Assembly: GCF_001536285.1 (NCBI RefSeq)
Contig: NZ_FAOZ01000012.1
Span: forward strand, 62,001 to 126,000
Reading direction: 5' to 3'
Source: Parafrankia irregularis
GTDB lineage: Bacteria; Actinomycetota; Actinomycetes; Frankiales; Frankiaceae
DNA: 64,000 nucleotides
Position 1 is the stretch's first letter. Each line of letters opens with the position of its first letter. The translations under genes and the position numbers were made by a program. Shown here piece by piece: positions 41,621 through 50,671 of this stretch. The notes beneath the pieces are model-generated. The model saw nothing but the letters and a program-made list of their open reading frames with translations. It did no database searches and was not told the DNA's origin.

Positions 41621-42774
41621 GGCAGCTGGAGGATCTGCTTGGCGATGGTGTCGAGCTGCATCTGCTGAGATCCTCCGTAGACGGTGACGATGCGGGAGAA
41701 CAGGTAGTCCTGCCGGCACACCGCGGTGTGATCATCGTTCGGCGCGACGGCGAGGTCGGGGACGCTCGCCAGTGTCCAGTCGTTGACCGCCTGCTCGCTG
41801 GCGGCGAGCATCAGCTTCACGAACGCGGCTCGCGGGCCGAGCGTGCCGCCGGCGGCATGGGCCCGCACCGCCGCACCGCTGGCGGCCCGGACGGCCGCCA
41901 GGTCGAGCAGCGCGTTGCCGAGCAGCGCGTCGCCGGCCGGTGTGCCCTGGTCCCGGTTCTCGAGCAGCTGCCGGTTCAGGAAGCTGTGCCGGTACCAGCC
42001 GAAGGTGCCCCGCTCATGGGCCAGGATGTGCATCGCCACCCGCCAGCCGCCGCCCAGCTCGCCCACCAGCCGCTCCGGCCCGACGGGGACCTCGTCGAAC
42101 GTGACCTCCGCGAGCTCGTCGGTGCCGTTGGCCTGCTCGATCGGCCGGACCTCGACACCCGGGTGCTCCAGGTCGACGACGAACGCGCTCAGCCCGCGGT
42201 GGCGCTCCTGTGGCGTCCCGGTGCGCGCGAGGACGAGGCACCATCTCGCGTAGCGCGCCCAGCTCGTCCAGATCTTCCGCCCGGTGATGACGTGACCGCC
42301 GTCGACGGCCACCGCGCGCGTGCGGGCGCTGGCGAGGTCGGAGCCCGCCTCCGGCTCGGAGAAGCCCTGCGACCACAGCTGCTCGCCACGCAGGAACCGG
42401 GGCAGCAGCTGACCCATGAGGCCCGGGTCGCCCAGGGCGACCAGCGTCGGAGCCAGGATCTCCAGGTGCTCGAACAGGGCCATCGCGGGCAGCCCGTGGC
42501 GCGCCAGTACCTCCCACATCGCCGCCCGGTGGCGGATGTCCCCGCCGAGCCCGCCGAGGTGCTCGGGCCAGCCGTAGCGGGCCCATTCCTGGTCGAACAG
42601 CACCTGCATGAGCGCGCAGCTCACCGCCACCCGCTGTTCGTAGGACGCGATGGGGCGCGCCGCGGCCTCGAACACGGGCGGCCGGGTGGCCAGCCATGCC
42701 TCGAGGGCCGCCCGATACGCATCGACATCTTCACGATACGGATCGCACTCACTGCTCCGCGTTATATGCAACAT
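41617..42774 (-). CDS. Acyl-CoA dehydrogenase (first of a pair, leaderless start)
   Basis: A 385-residue acyl-CoA dehydrogenase. It has LWSQGFSEPEAGSDLASART, GRKIWTSWARYARWCLVLART, LEHPGVEVRPIEQANG and a C-terminal VYGGSQQMQLDTIAKQI. In the last motif the catalytic Glu of YEGTSQIQ is replaced by Gly, so the catalytic base must come from elsewhere (perhaps the partner). ATG at 42774 sits seven bases after the -10 TATATT, so the transcript should be leaderless. Longer starts (TTG at 42810) are less likely. The operator site B overlaps the start codon. Confidence 0.88.
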   Translation of the reverse strand: MLHITRSSECDPYREDVDAYRAALEAWLATRPPVFEAAARPIASYEQRVAVSCALMQVLFDQEWARYGWPEHLGGLGGDIRHRAAMWEVLARHGLPAMALFEHLEILAPTLVALGDPGLMGQLLPRFLRGEQLWSQGFSEPEAGSDLASARTRAVAVDGGHVITGRKIWTSWARYARWCLVLARTGTPQERHRGLSAFVVDLEHPGVEVRPIEQANGTDELAEVTFDEVPVGPERLVGELGGGWRVAMHILAHERGTFGWYRHSFLNRQLLENRDQGTPAGDALLGNALLDLAAVRAASGAAVRAHAAGGTLGPRAAFVKLMLAASEQAVNDWTLASVPDLAVAPNDDHTAVCRQDYLFSRIVTVYGGSQQMQLDTIAKQILQLP

Positions 42775-42791
42775 CGACGTCAATATAGGAA
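42763..42791. promoter_or_regulatory. Operator of the catabolic regulon, site B (over a leaderless start codon)
   Basis: The core TCGACGTCAA (42774-42783) continues into the conserved TATAGGAA flank. The 29-bp stretch matches site A at 25 of 29 positions. Because the gene start is at 42774, binding here would block both promoter and start codon. Confidence 0.75.
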
Positions 42792-42810
42792 CTTTTGGAC
42801 GCCAAAGCAA
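42782..42810 (-). promoter_or_regulatory. Promoter of the acyl-CoA dehydrogenase pair
   Basis: On the minus strand TTGCTT (42810-42805), a 17-base spacer and TATATT (42787-42782). Same hexamers and spacing as the promoter at 36654-36682. Seven bases follow before ATG at 42774, predicting a leaderless mRNA. Confidence 0.68.
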
Positions 42811-43518
42811 CGGAACCTTGGACGAACCGCATGTCGGGGAGACCCGCGCTCAAGCTCAGGGAGCGGTCGCTCCAGGATCGGGCTGCCCGCTCCAGGCCAG
42901 GGACCTGTGACCCGACAACGGTGACCAGGCGACGGTGTTGCGCCGGGCCGCGTCGACCGGCCGTTACCCGTGGCAGCAATGCTGAGGCCGATGACGGTCG
43001 TCCGGCCTGTCAGAGGAGCGGAGGCACCCGACCGGTCACGGCTCCGCTCGCGACGACTCCGTCTCGGCGGCGGGCGCCGTGGCCTGGCGGCCCGCGAGGG
43101 TGATGGCCGCGCCGGCAGCGAGGAGCAGGGCGAGCGCCCCGCCGCCAGCGCGGCGGTCGGGCCGAGGAAGGGGCAAGAGCCCGGAACCCGCCCACAGTGC
43201 GCGCATCGGCCGGCTCGGAAAGTCCTGCCTGCCCGCCGGACGGGGGCCGGGATACCCCCGTTCGGCCCGGAATGCTGCTTCCGTCTTCCTTTCCGCGCAC
43301 CTGGATCACGACTTCCCGGCAGATGTTGGCGAAATGACCAGGTCGATACGCCGAGAACCCGTCCGACGACTACACAGAAAACCGCACGGGAATCGGCAGA
43401 CAGGAATATTCTGGTGCCGACGACAGGCGCTGGGATCACACATCAGAGGCCACCGGCGGGCTGCCTCACCGTGGCACGGGAGCGCACGCCGGCATGGCTG
43501 GTGAGGTGAGGCACGGTC
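42811..43518. other. Intergenic region without a recognised gene
   Basis: About 700 bases. Reading frames here have no family features and atypical composition. GCCTCACC (about 43464) and GGTGAGGC (43504-43511) could pair just before the next gene. Otherwise I see nothing. Confidence 0.5.
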
Positions 43519-44271
43519 ATGGACGACCCGGTCGAGGAACGCCCACGATCCTGGTTCCGCCGGGTTGTGGGAACCACCGTGATCGTGGTGGGAGTCCTGC
43601 TCGCGTCGACCGGGAGAATCAGCTGCGGCGTCGGGGTCGACAGCGGCACAGCCCAGGACCTTTCCGAGATCGGCGACCCGCCCGTGACGTCCACTCCCGG
43701 GCCGGCGGCCTCGGCCCCCGCGCCAGCCGGGCCAGCCGGGCCGGGAGGCGCGGGCGGTGCTCCTGAGATCGCCGGCGGGCTGCCACGGAACCACGAGACG
43801 GAAGCGGCGACCAGAGGTCTCGCGACGCGAACTCTTGGGCAGCTCCCCGCGGGCACGGTCGATTCCGCGAGCGTGCTTTCCGCGGTGTACCGGGCGCCCG
43901 ACAACGATCTCTTTGTCTTCTGGGGAAAGACCCCCGACCCCGCTCGTCTCCTGACGGCATTCCGCGACGGCGCGGCGTATTACGGCCACACGACCGTCGA
44001 CGTCATTCCCGGCCCCGGTGGCGGCCAGGCGGCCTGTTCTCCCCAGGCGTCATCGAACGCTCCCGTCGCGATACCCACCTGCCTGTGGGTCACCACGGAC
44101 TCGTTCGGTCAGATCTTCCCCCTCGTGCCGTCCGGCGTCACCGCACCACCAGTCCCGACCATGCAGGAGCTCGCCGAGCTGATGCGCCGCATGCGCCCCG
44201 ACCTCGCCGCAACCGACCTCACCGCGACCGGCCAGGAGGCGACCACCCCGACGGCCGGCCACACGGCCTGA
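43519..44271 (+). CDS. Hypothetical membrane-anchored protein
   Basis: A 250-residue protein. A single N-terminal transmembrane segment (VVGTTVIVVGVLLASTG, residues about 16-32) is followed by an Ala/Pro/Gly-rich stalk (55-82) and a globular extracytoplasmic domain with ASVLSAVYRAPDNDLFVFWGK and YGHTTVDVIPGPGGG. The domain has two Cys (Cys174 and Cys189 region) that could form a disulfide. No family recognised. ATG at 43519 has GAGGTGAGG upstream. Confidence 0.7.
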   Translation: MDDPVEERPRSWFRRVVGTTVIVVGVLLASTGRISCGVGVDSGTAQDLSEIGDPPVTSTPGPAASAPAPAGPAGPGGAGGAPEIAGGLPRNHETEAATRGLATRTLGQLPAGTVDSASVLSAVYRAPDNDLFVFWGKTPDPARLLTAFRDGAAYYGHTTVDVIPGPGGGQAACSPQASSNAPVAIPTCLWVTTDSFGQIFPLVPSGVTAPPVPTMQELAELMRRMRPDLAATDLTATGQEATTPTAGHTA

Positions 44272-44339
44272 CCGGGCCGCGGCGCCTGAGCCTGATCAGC
44301 GCGCCCCGATTGTCCACGCGGCAGGGCCCGGTTGGCCTG

Positions 44340-44861
44340 CTATCCCAGCACGCCGGTCTCGCCGTCGGTCAGTTCGCGGACGATGTCCGCGTGGCCGGTG
44401 TGCCGGGCCGTCTCCTCGATCATGTGGATGTAGATCCACCGCAGGGACACCTGCGGGGCGCTGGGGTGAGCGAAGACGTCATCGAGCGCGTACCCGGCCG
44501 CGATCTCTCGGGACCGCGCGCAGGCACGGTCGTACTCCGCCAGCAGCGACTCGACGGTGTCGGTTTCGGCGAGCGCCCAGCTGGTGCCCCCCTCGCCATC
44601 CGCGGTCGCTTCGGGACCGCCGCCGACCATGCGGTGGAACCAGTCCCGTTCCACCACGGTCAGGTGTTTGACGAGGCCGGCGAGTGTGGTGAGCGAGGGC
44701 AGCAGCCTGCGCCGGGCGTCCCGGTCACCGACACCACGCACCTTGTGGACGAGCACATCCCGGTAGAAGTCGAGGAAGGCCTCCAGGGTTTCCCGCTCAC
44801 CGGCGGCGGCGGTGGCCTGCATGACCCGTTGTGCCGGTGGGCGGAGCGACGGCGGCGGCAT
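44340..44861 (-). CDS. DinB-family (DUF664) mycothiol-type metal enzyme
   Basis: A 173-residue DinB-like four-helix protein. It has ETLEAFLDFYRDVLVHKV, TLAGLVKHLTVVERDWF and IYIHMIEETARHTGHADIVREL, whose His residues form the metal site typical of mycothiol-dependent DinB proteins. ATG at 44861 is used; ATG at 44822 would remove a basic N-terminal tail and is also possible. Probably conjugates or removes mycothiol; substrate unknown. Confidence 0.85.
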   Translation of the reverse strand: MPPPSLRPPAQRVMQATAAAGERETLEAFLDFYRDVLVHKVRGVGDRDARRRLLPSLTTLAGLVKHLTVVERDWFHRMVGGGPEATADGEGGTSWALAETDTVESLLAEYDRACARSREIAAGYALDDVFAHPSAPQVSLRWIYIHMIEETARHTGHADIVRELTDGETGVLG

Positions 44862-44910
44862 GCGGTAACCGTAGCCACAGCGTCACCGTCCACATCCGGG
44901 GGGCTGGATG

Positions 44911-46089
44911 TCAGCGCGAGTTCGAGGCCGTCAGCAGCGGGATGAGCTGTTCGCTGTCGGTGAGTGAGCCGTGGTGGCCGGCGAAGCGGCTGGACCGGGG
45001 CTCAACACCCGAACGGATCATGACCAGAGTTCCCTGCGCGGCGACGACGACGTCGCCGATGCGGGGCCGGACGTGCTCGGCGACCCGCGGGCCGAACCAG
45101 CCCGCCTCGATCGCCTCGTGGCGACGCAGCACCAGCGCCCGCTCACCGAGGATCTCGCCCCAGGCACGCCACACGTCGTCGGCCGCGCCCGGGTGGGTGT
45201 AGAGGTGCCGGATGCGCGCCTCGCCGCCGAACAGACGGACGCCGTCGAGCAGCGACGGTTCGGTGTCGACGTCCACCCGGTCCTGCTCGGCGACCGCGAC
45301 CATGCCGTGATCGGCGGTGACCACCAGCAGGCCGCCCGGTGGGAGGCCCGCGGCGATCCTGGCGGCGAGCTGGTCGACGACGGCCAGCTGCTCCCGCCAC
45401 GGATCGCTGCCCGGCCCGTACCGGTGCCCCAGCAGGTCGAGATCGCCGTGGTAGGCGTAGCAGAGGACGGGGCCGGGGCCGCGCAGCTCGTCGCGCACCC
45501 CGCTGGTGAGATCGCCCAGGGCGTGGGCCGCGCGGTGCCGCCCGCCGCGCAGTGCCGCGCGGTTCAGGCCGCTGCCGTCATGGTGCGCCGGGCCGACGAG
45601 CCGCACGGCCACCCCGGCGGCGACGGCCCGCTCGAACGCGGTCGGGCGGGGCTGGAACTGCTCGGGAACGATCCTGTCCCGCAGGTCAACCGACGAGTCA
45701 CCGTCGCCGCCGCCGACACCATTGCCCTGGCTGCGCCAGCCGAGCGCGTTGAGCACCTCGTCGGGGCCGACGGCGAACGAGTAGCCGACGATGCCGTGCT
45801 CGCCGGGCGGCATTCCGGTACCGATCGCGGAGACGCTCGTCGCCGTCGTCGCCGGGAAACCCGCGGTGATCGGATCCCGGCCGGCCGCCAGCGAGGTCAG
45901 GAACGGTGCCTGGTCGGCGTGCGCCCGCAGCAGCTGCCAGCCCAGCCCGTCCACCAGCAGCACGCACACCCTGGACGCCGCCGGCAGCCCCAGGACGTTG
46001 GCCATGCCCGGCACGTCCATCCCGGCCAGCACGGACGGCATCACGTCAGCGAGCGAACCCGCCCGGTAGTCAGGCGCGAGGAAGCTCAT
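44911..46089 (-). CDS. AlkP-superfamily nucleotide pyrophosphatase/phosphodiesterase-like enzyme
   Basis: A 392-residue cytoplasmic-looking metal enzyme. VCVLLVDGLGWQLL supplies the first metal Asp; the nucleophile Thr lies in FPATTATSVSAIGTG, followed by PGEHGIVGYSF. ADHGMVAV and the C-terminal GHHGSLTDSE give the remaining Asp/His ligands. These are the hallmarks of type I phosphodiesterases in the alkaline phosphatase superfamily. No signal peptide is apparent. ATG at 46089 is the start. Confidence 0.87.
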   Translation of the reverse strand: MSFLAPDYRAGSLADVMPSVLAGMDVPGMANVLGLPAASRVCVLLVDGLGWQLLRAHADQAPFLTSLAAGRDPITAGFPATTATSVSAIGTGMPPGEHGIVGYSFAVGPDEVLNALGWRSQGNGVGGGDGDSSVDLRDRIVPEQFQPRPTAFERAVAAGVAVRLVGPAHHDGSGLNRAALRGGRHRAAHALGDLTSGVRDELRGPGPVLCYAYHGDLDLLGHRYGPGSDPWREQLAVVDQLAARIAAGLPPGGLLVVTADHGMVAVAEQDRVDVDTEPSLLDGVRLFGGEARIRHLYTHPGAADDVWRAWGEILGERALVLRRHEAIEAGWFGPRVAEHVRPRIGDVVVAAQGTLVMIRSGVEPRSSRFAGHHGSLTDSEQLIPLLTASNSR

Positions 46090-46204
46090 GATCCATGATC
46101 ATAGGCCGTGCCCGGCCTCGCAGACAGGGCTACGCGGGGAACTGAGCATCGGCGGGGTGGTGTGGTCAGGCGATGTTGAGTTGGATGTTTCGTTGAGTTG
46201 GATG

Positions 46205-46450
46205 TTGCCGATGGCAGCAGGGACCGCAGCTCCTTGGACTTCTGGTTCGCCAGGTGCAGCGGGTTGTCGAAGATGCGGGTGGACCCGGACGCCCGGTGCT
46301 GGGCCCAGGTCGACCCGGACGCGGTCAGCAGCCCGACGAGGCTCTTGATCTCGATGAGGTAGACCCCACCGCGGGCGATGACCAACAGGTCGACCTCGCG
46401 GATGTGCCCGGTGATCGCGGTAGCCGCGGATGGGAACCTGACTATACAGG
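46205..46450 (-). pseudogene. Remnant of a nuclease-related (NERD) domain gene
   Basis: One minus-strand frame contains IREVDLLVIARGGVYLIEIKSLV, recognisable as the core of a NERD domain (Asp in EVDLL and the E-x-K in LIEIKS), followed by FDNPLHLANQKSKELRSLL. Sequence on both sides has no matching continuation, and there is no plausible start or full domain. NERD domains occur at the N-terminus of some defence-associated kinases (PglW-like); the remnant could derive from one. Two direct repeats of GTTGAGTTGGATGTT lie at its 3' side (46174-46208). The surrounding 46090-46690 contains no intact gene. Confidence 0.6.
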
Positions 46451-46690
46451 TTGACGATCCGCGATCGCGCAGGCAGCGACTTGACAATCCGCAAGAAGTG
46501 CGGATTGTCGCCCCTGCAGCAGCCACAATCCTCACCTCTTGCCAGGAAGCAGCGGCCAAACGCGTGCCCGTGCCCGTCTGAATGTTTCGTGTACACATCC
46601 ATGTTTTCCCTTGGCGCAGCCGTGGGCCCGCGAAGGTAATCGCCGGAGGGCGGCAGCCCTCACCATCAGAATCTGATCGGAGTTGTATCC

Positions 46691-48244
46691 ATGATGGCCA
46701 GCTTCTTCAGACGCCCGGCGCGTCGCGTCGCCGCGGGAATGGCGGCCGGGGTCCTCACCGCCGGTCTCGGGCTCGCCGGCGTCGCCGCGGGCACGGCACC
46801 CGCGCAGGCGGCAGCCCTGACCCCGAAGCTCCTGTTCGTCGGTATCGACGGCGCGGGTGAGATCGCCCGGGTCGACGCCGCGAACGCGCCGAACCTCGAC
46901 GCGCTGCGCGCCCAGGGCACCTGGGGCAGCACCCTGCTCTACTCGTCGGCGAGCGACTCGGACTGGGGGCAGAAGGGCGCGCAGACGCTGTCGGGTCCCG
47001 GCTGGTCGACGATGCTGACCGGGGTCTGGCCCGCGAAGCACCACGTCGTCGACAACACGTTCTCCGGCAAGCAGTACGCGACGTACCCGAGCTTCATCGA
47101 CCGCATCGAGCAGGTCAGCCCCAGCCTGCGCACAGCGGCCTTCGCGACCTGGTCACCGCTGGTCACGAACGTCACCGCGGGCGGAACGATCCTGCACGCC
47201 GACACCTCTCTCGCCGGCGGCCCGGACGCCACCACCGCCCAGGCCGGCGTCAACGCACTGGCCGACCCGGCGACCGACGTCGTCTTCGTCGCCCTCGACG
47301 ACGTGGATGCCGCGGGCCACAGCTACGGCGCGAACAGCACCCAGTTCACCCAGGCGATCGAGACCGCCGACGCCCGGCTCGGCCAGCTGCTCACCGCCAT
47401 CAACGCCCGCGCCACCCGGGCGAGCGAGCAGTGGACGATCATCGTCACCGCCGACCACGGCCACAAGCCGACCGGCGGCCACGGCGGGGCGACCATCCCC
47501 GAGCGGAGCACGTACGTGATCGTCGCCGGTGACGGCGTCCCCGCCGGCTACCGCAACGACATCCAGCTCGCCGACGCCGGCGCCACCGCGCTGTCCCGGA
47601 TGGGGATCACGATCAACCCGTCCTGGGGCCTGGACGGTGTGCCGGTGGGCAGCCACGCCGCCGACGTGTTCGACGGCCTGCGCCCGTCCCTGCTCACCCG
47701 CAGCGGCGAGACCGGCATCCCCACCACGGTCAAGGGCTACACGCACACCCCGCCGGCCGGCTGGAGCGTCGACAACTCCGCGATGCCGACGGGCGGAATG
47801 GAGGAGTGGAAGGGCTGGACGTTCACCACGCAGGACTTCTGGTCGCGCGCCCAGGCCAGCCAGGCCCGCGAGAACGCACTGCTCGTCCGGGACGTCTTCG
47901 CCGTCGCCGACTCCGACGAGTGGGACGACGTCTCGCACGGCTCCGGCGCGTTCGACTCGACGCTGCTCACCCCGCAGTACCCGGTCACCGCCGGGCAGAC
48001 GGTGAAGCTGAGCTTCTTCTCCGACTTCCGCGCGGAGGGCAGCCAGACCGGCCGCGTCTCGGTGCGCTTCAACGGCGGCACCGCGACCCAGCTCGCGGCC
48101 CTGACGACCACCAGCGAGAACGGCCTGCGCACGGTCACCGCCACCGTCCCCGCCGGAGCGACGAACGCTCAGTTCCTGCTGCGCTACACCGGCACCAACA
48201 ACTGGTACTGGGCCGTGGACGACTTCAAGGTCACCACATCCTGA
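46691..48244 (+). CDS. Secreted AlkP-superfamily phosphodiesterase/pyrophosphatase-like protein
   Basis: A 517-residue secreted protein. The signal peptide covers residues 1 to about 40, ending near PAQAA. The AlkP core follows: LLFVGIDGAGEIARV (metal Asp), GPGWSTMLTGVWPAKHHVVDN with Thr/Ser nucleophile region, FVALDDVDAAGHSYG and TADHGHKPTGGHGG. Residues about 375-515 form a beta-rich C-terminal domain (VTAGQTVKLSFFSDFR; FLLRYTGTNNWYWAVDDFKV), carbohydrate-binding-like. ATG at 46691 or 46694. Extracellular hydrolysis of phosphodiesters or nucleotides is likely. Confidence 0.85.
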   Translation: MMASFFRRPARRVAAGMAAGVLTAGLGLAGVAAGTAPAQAAALTPKLLFVGIDGAGEIARVDAANAPNLDALRAQGTWGSTLLYSSASDSDWGQKGAQTLSGPGWSTMLTGVWPAKHHVVDNTFSGKQYATYPSFIDRIEQVSPSLRTAAFATWSPLVTNVTAGGTILHADTSLAGGPDATTAQAGVNALADPATDVVFVALDDVDAAGHSYGANSTQFTQAIETADARLGQLLTAINARATRASEQWTIIVTADHGHKPTGGHGGATIPERSTYVIVAGDGVPAGYRNDIQLADAGATALSRMGITINPSWGLDGVPVGSHAADVFDGLRPSLLTRSGETGIPTTVKGYTHTPPAGWSVDNSAMPTGGMEEWKGWTFTTQDFWSRAQASQARENALLVRDVFAVADSDEWDDVSHGSGAFDSTLLTPQYPVTAGQTVKLSFFSDFRAEGSQTGRVSVRFNGGTATQLAALTTTSENGLRTVTATVPAGATNAQFLLRYTGTNNWYWAVDDFKVTTS

Positions 48245-48423
48245 CCCTCCGCTGATTCCGGCTTCGCCTGACGGGCGAGTGCGGCGCGGCCGTCGGCGGG
48301 GACTGGATCCCGGTCGACGGCCGCTGCTGGGTGGCACTGCCCGGAGCCCGCGGACGCAGACAGCGGTGTCGGGGTCGGCCGCGGGACGGTCCGCGAGGTG
48401 GGTGGCCTGCCTGGGCCGCGATC

Positions 48424-50415
48424 TCAGCGCAGGGTTGAGGTCATCCAGGGTTCGCAGGTGTCGGCGCTTTGGCGGTTGGTGTCCCATTTGCAGCCCCGCC
48501 AGCGAAAGGAGATGATCTCCGACTGGGCACCAGCGACGGAACCCGACCATTCGACCGGTTCGCAGTCCCCGGAAAGGTACCTGGTTCCCTCCTTCGGGTT
48601 TCCCTGAGAATCACGGTAGGAGTACTGGACGTAGATACTCCAGTCGTCGCCGCAGGCGAGGTCCTTGACCGTGAAGGAGTTGCGCCCCTTCTCCAGGTTG
48701 GCCGTTCCACTGTTGAACCAGATCCAGCCGGCTTCGCCGCCGGCACCGTGATAGACGAGCTGACTGCTCGTCCCGCCGTCCGGATCGGGCGCCGGTCGGG
48801 AGGTCGTCGGCGCCGGCTGTACCTGGGTCGGCGCGGGTGGCACCGGAGCCGGGGCCGGCGCGGCCTGGGTCGGCATCACTCGCGGTGCCTCGGGGACCGG
48901 CGCGTCAGACCCGACGCCGGATGACGGCTTCCCCTGTTCCGCGGTGCCACCCGATCCGTCACCTCCATCGGAGCCATCTGGTGCATCGCTTCCGTTGTCT
49001 CCGGCGGCAGGCCCCTCCCCCGACGTCGTTGAGCCGGAAGGCGGCGTACTCGGTGTGGCCGGCGTCGCGGTGGCCGTGGCTGCGGTGATGATCGACGTGG
49101 CCAGGGATTCGGGGTCGACGCGAAGGTCCGCCGCGTCCGCCGCCGGGGCGCCCCCGGGACCCAGCCCCGGGATCACCACCAGCCCCAAGACACCCGCGGC
49201 CATCAGGAGCACCAGGGCGGCCGCCACGACCAGTACTCGGCGTGGACGACCTCGGATGAGCATGAGCGGCCACACCGGCCGATCATCGGAGACATCCGTG
49301 TCGACATCCGCGTCCGGATTCCGCTCGGATCCCTCGCTGGAATCATTGCCGGAATCGCTGCTGGAATCGCTGCTGGAATCCGTCGCTGGATCCGTGGCCG
49401 GCGCCAGCGCCGGGTTCGAGGCGACATCCGGAAGGCGATCCGCGGGCTCCGGCGGCGCGGAGGGTGCCGGAGGCGCGGAGGGTGCCGGAGGTGCGGAGGG
49501 TGCCGGAGGTGCTGGCAGCGCTCCCGGCGGGGGTCCCGCGGGCGGAATCCATCCGCCGGTGATCGCGCGGACGGCCGTCTCGGCGTCCGTCAGGTCCACG
49601 ATCTCCCGTCCGAGGATCGCGGAAACCAGCTCGATCGCACGCGGCCGATCGTCGGGCTGCCGTGCCAGGGCACGCCGCAGCAGCGGTCGGAGGGTGTCGG
49701 GAACGCCGTCGAGGTCGGGTTCGGCGCGCAGCCTACGCAGTGCGGAGGCGACGGGTCCGTCCGACGGCCCGCCGGCGAACGGCTGACGCCCGGTCGCGGC
49801 GAAGCCGACGCACAGGGCCCACGCGAACACGTCCGCCGTCGGGCCCACGCGCTCGCCGAGGAGCTGCTCCGGGGCCATCCAGGCTGCGGTGCCGATGACC
49901 TGCCCGGTGTCGGTCAGCCCCGTGTCGTCGAGGGCACGGGCGATACCGAAGTCGATGACCTTCGGGCCGCCCGAGGCGAGGAGGATGTTCGCGGGCTTGA
50001 GGTCACGGTGGACGAGCTCCGCTGTGTGCACCGCGACGAGCGCGCTCGCCAGGCCCGCGGCGAGGCTGACCGTCTGGTCTGGGTCGAGGCCGCCCCGCAC
50101 CGGCACGGCGCGGGCGAGGTCGACGCCATCCACGTACTCGGTGGCCATCCAGGGCGGCTCCGCCTCGGCGTCAGCCGCCCGCACCTCCGCGACGAAGCTG
50201 CCACGCACCCGCCGCGCCGCGGCGACCTCCCGGCGAAACCGCATCCGGAACTCCGGGTCCGCGGCCAGGTCCGGCCGGATGACCTTGAGTGCCACCGGCT
50301 GGTCGTCCGCGCCGGTTGCACGGTAGACGGTTCCCATACCGCCGCTGCCGAGCCGTCCCTCCAGCCGGTAACCGGCCAGCGTTACGGGATCGGCATCCCT
50401 CAGCGGTGCCAGCAC
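48424..50415 (-). CDS. Transmembrane Ser/Thr protein kinase (PknB-like)
   Basis: A 663-residue kinase. Residues about 12-270 are the kinase: glycine loop GRLGSGGMGTVYRA, VALKVI Lys, HRDLKPANILL, DFGIARAL and WMAPEQLLGE. A Pro/Ala repeat (PPAPSA units encoded by an 18-bp repeat at about 49457-49510) and a Ser/Asp-rich stretch lead to a transmembrane segment (VLVVAAALVLLMAAGVLGLV). The outside part is Thr/Ser/Gly-rich and ends in a 110-residue domain with four Cys (LACGDDW, SGDCEPVEW, GCKWD, DTCEPW). GTG at 50415 follows AAGGGGG. Eukaryotic-type signalling; ligand unknown. Confidence 0.9.
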   Translation of the reverse strand: MLAPLRDADPVTLAGYRLEGRLGSGGMGTVYRATGADDQPVALKVIRPDLAADPEFRMRFRREVAAARRVRGSFVAEVRAADAEAEPPWMATEYVDGVDLARAVPVRGGLDPDQTVSLAAGLASALVAVHTAELVHRDLKPANILLASGGPKVIDFGIARALDDTGLTDTGQVIGTAAWMAPEQLLGERVGPTADVFAWALCVGFAATGRQPFAGGPSDGPVASALRRLRAEPDLDGVPDTLRPLLRRALARQPDDRPRAIELVSAILGREIVDLTDAETAVRAITGGWIPPAGPPPGALPAPPAPSAPPAPSAPPAPSAPPEPADRLPDVASNPALAPATDPATDSSSDSSSDSGNDSSEGSERNPDADVDTDVSDDRPVWPLMLIRGRPRRVLVVAAALVLLMAAGVLGLVVIPGLGPGGAPAADAADLRVDPESLATSIITAATATATPATPSTPPSGSTTSGEGPAAGDNGSDAPDGSDGGDGSGGTAEQGKPSSGVGSDAPVPEAPRVMPTQAAPAPAPVPPAPTQVQPAPTTSRPAPDPDGGTSSQLVYHGAGGEAGWIWFNSGTANLEKGRNSFTVKDLACGDDWSIYVQYSYRDSQGNPKEGTRYLSGDCEPVEWSGSVAGAQSEIISFRWRGCKWDTNRQSADTCEPWMTSTLR

Positions 50416-50671
50416 ACCACGCCCCCTTGTCCTGATCAACCCGCCGATACCCCACACACATGGCTCATGGCGGATCGTCACCAGAGCCGGCGCTCACACC
50501 CTGCCGACGGTGGTGACGTTGCCGAAGAGCAGACAGGCTCGCCATTTGGCTGGAAGGAGCTATTGGCAGGAGCTAACGGTTCCGCCGGTGCGCCCGCCCC
50601 TTCTCTGGATGGGCCCACCGGACGGAAAGCGGCTTTACCGGCCGTGGCTGACGACCCGGCCGGCAGCCCCG

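Noticed and set aside
42970-43509. 179-codon plus-strand frame in the gene-poor region
   Set aside because: No recognisable domain, irregular codon pattern and no ribosome-binding site.
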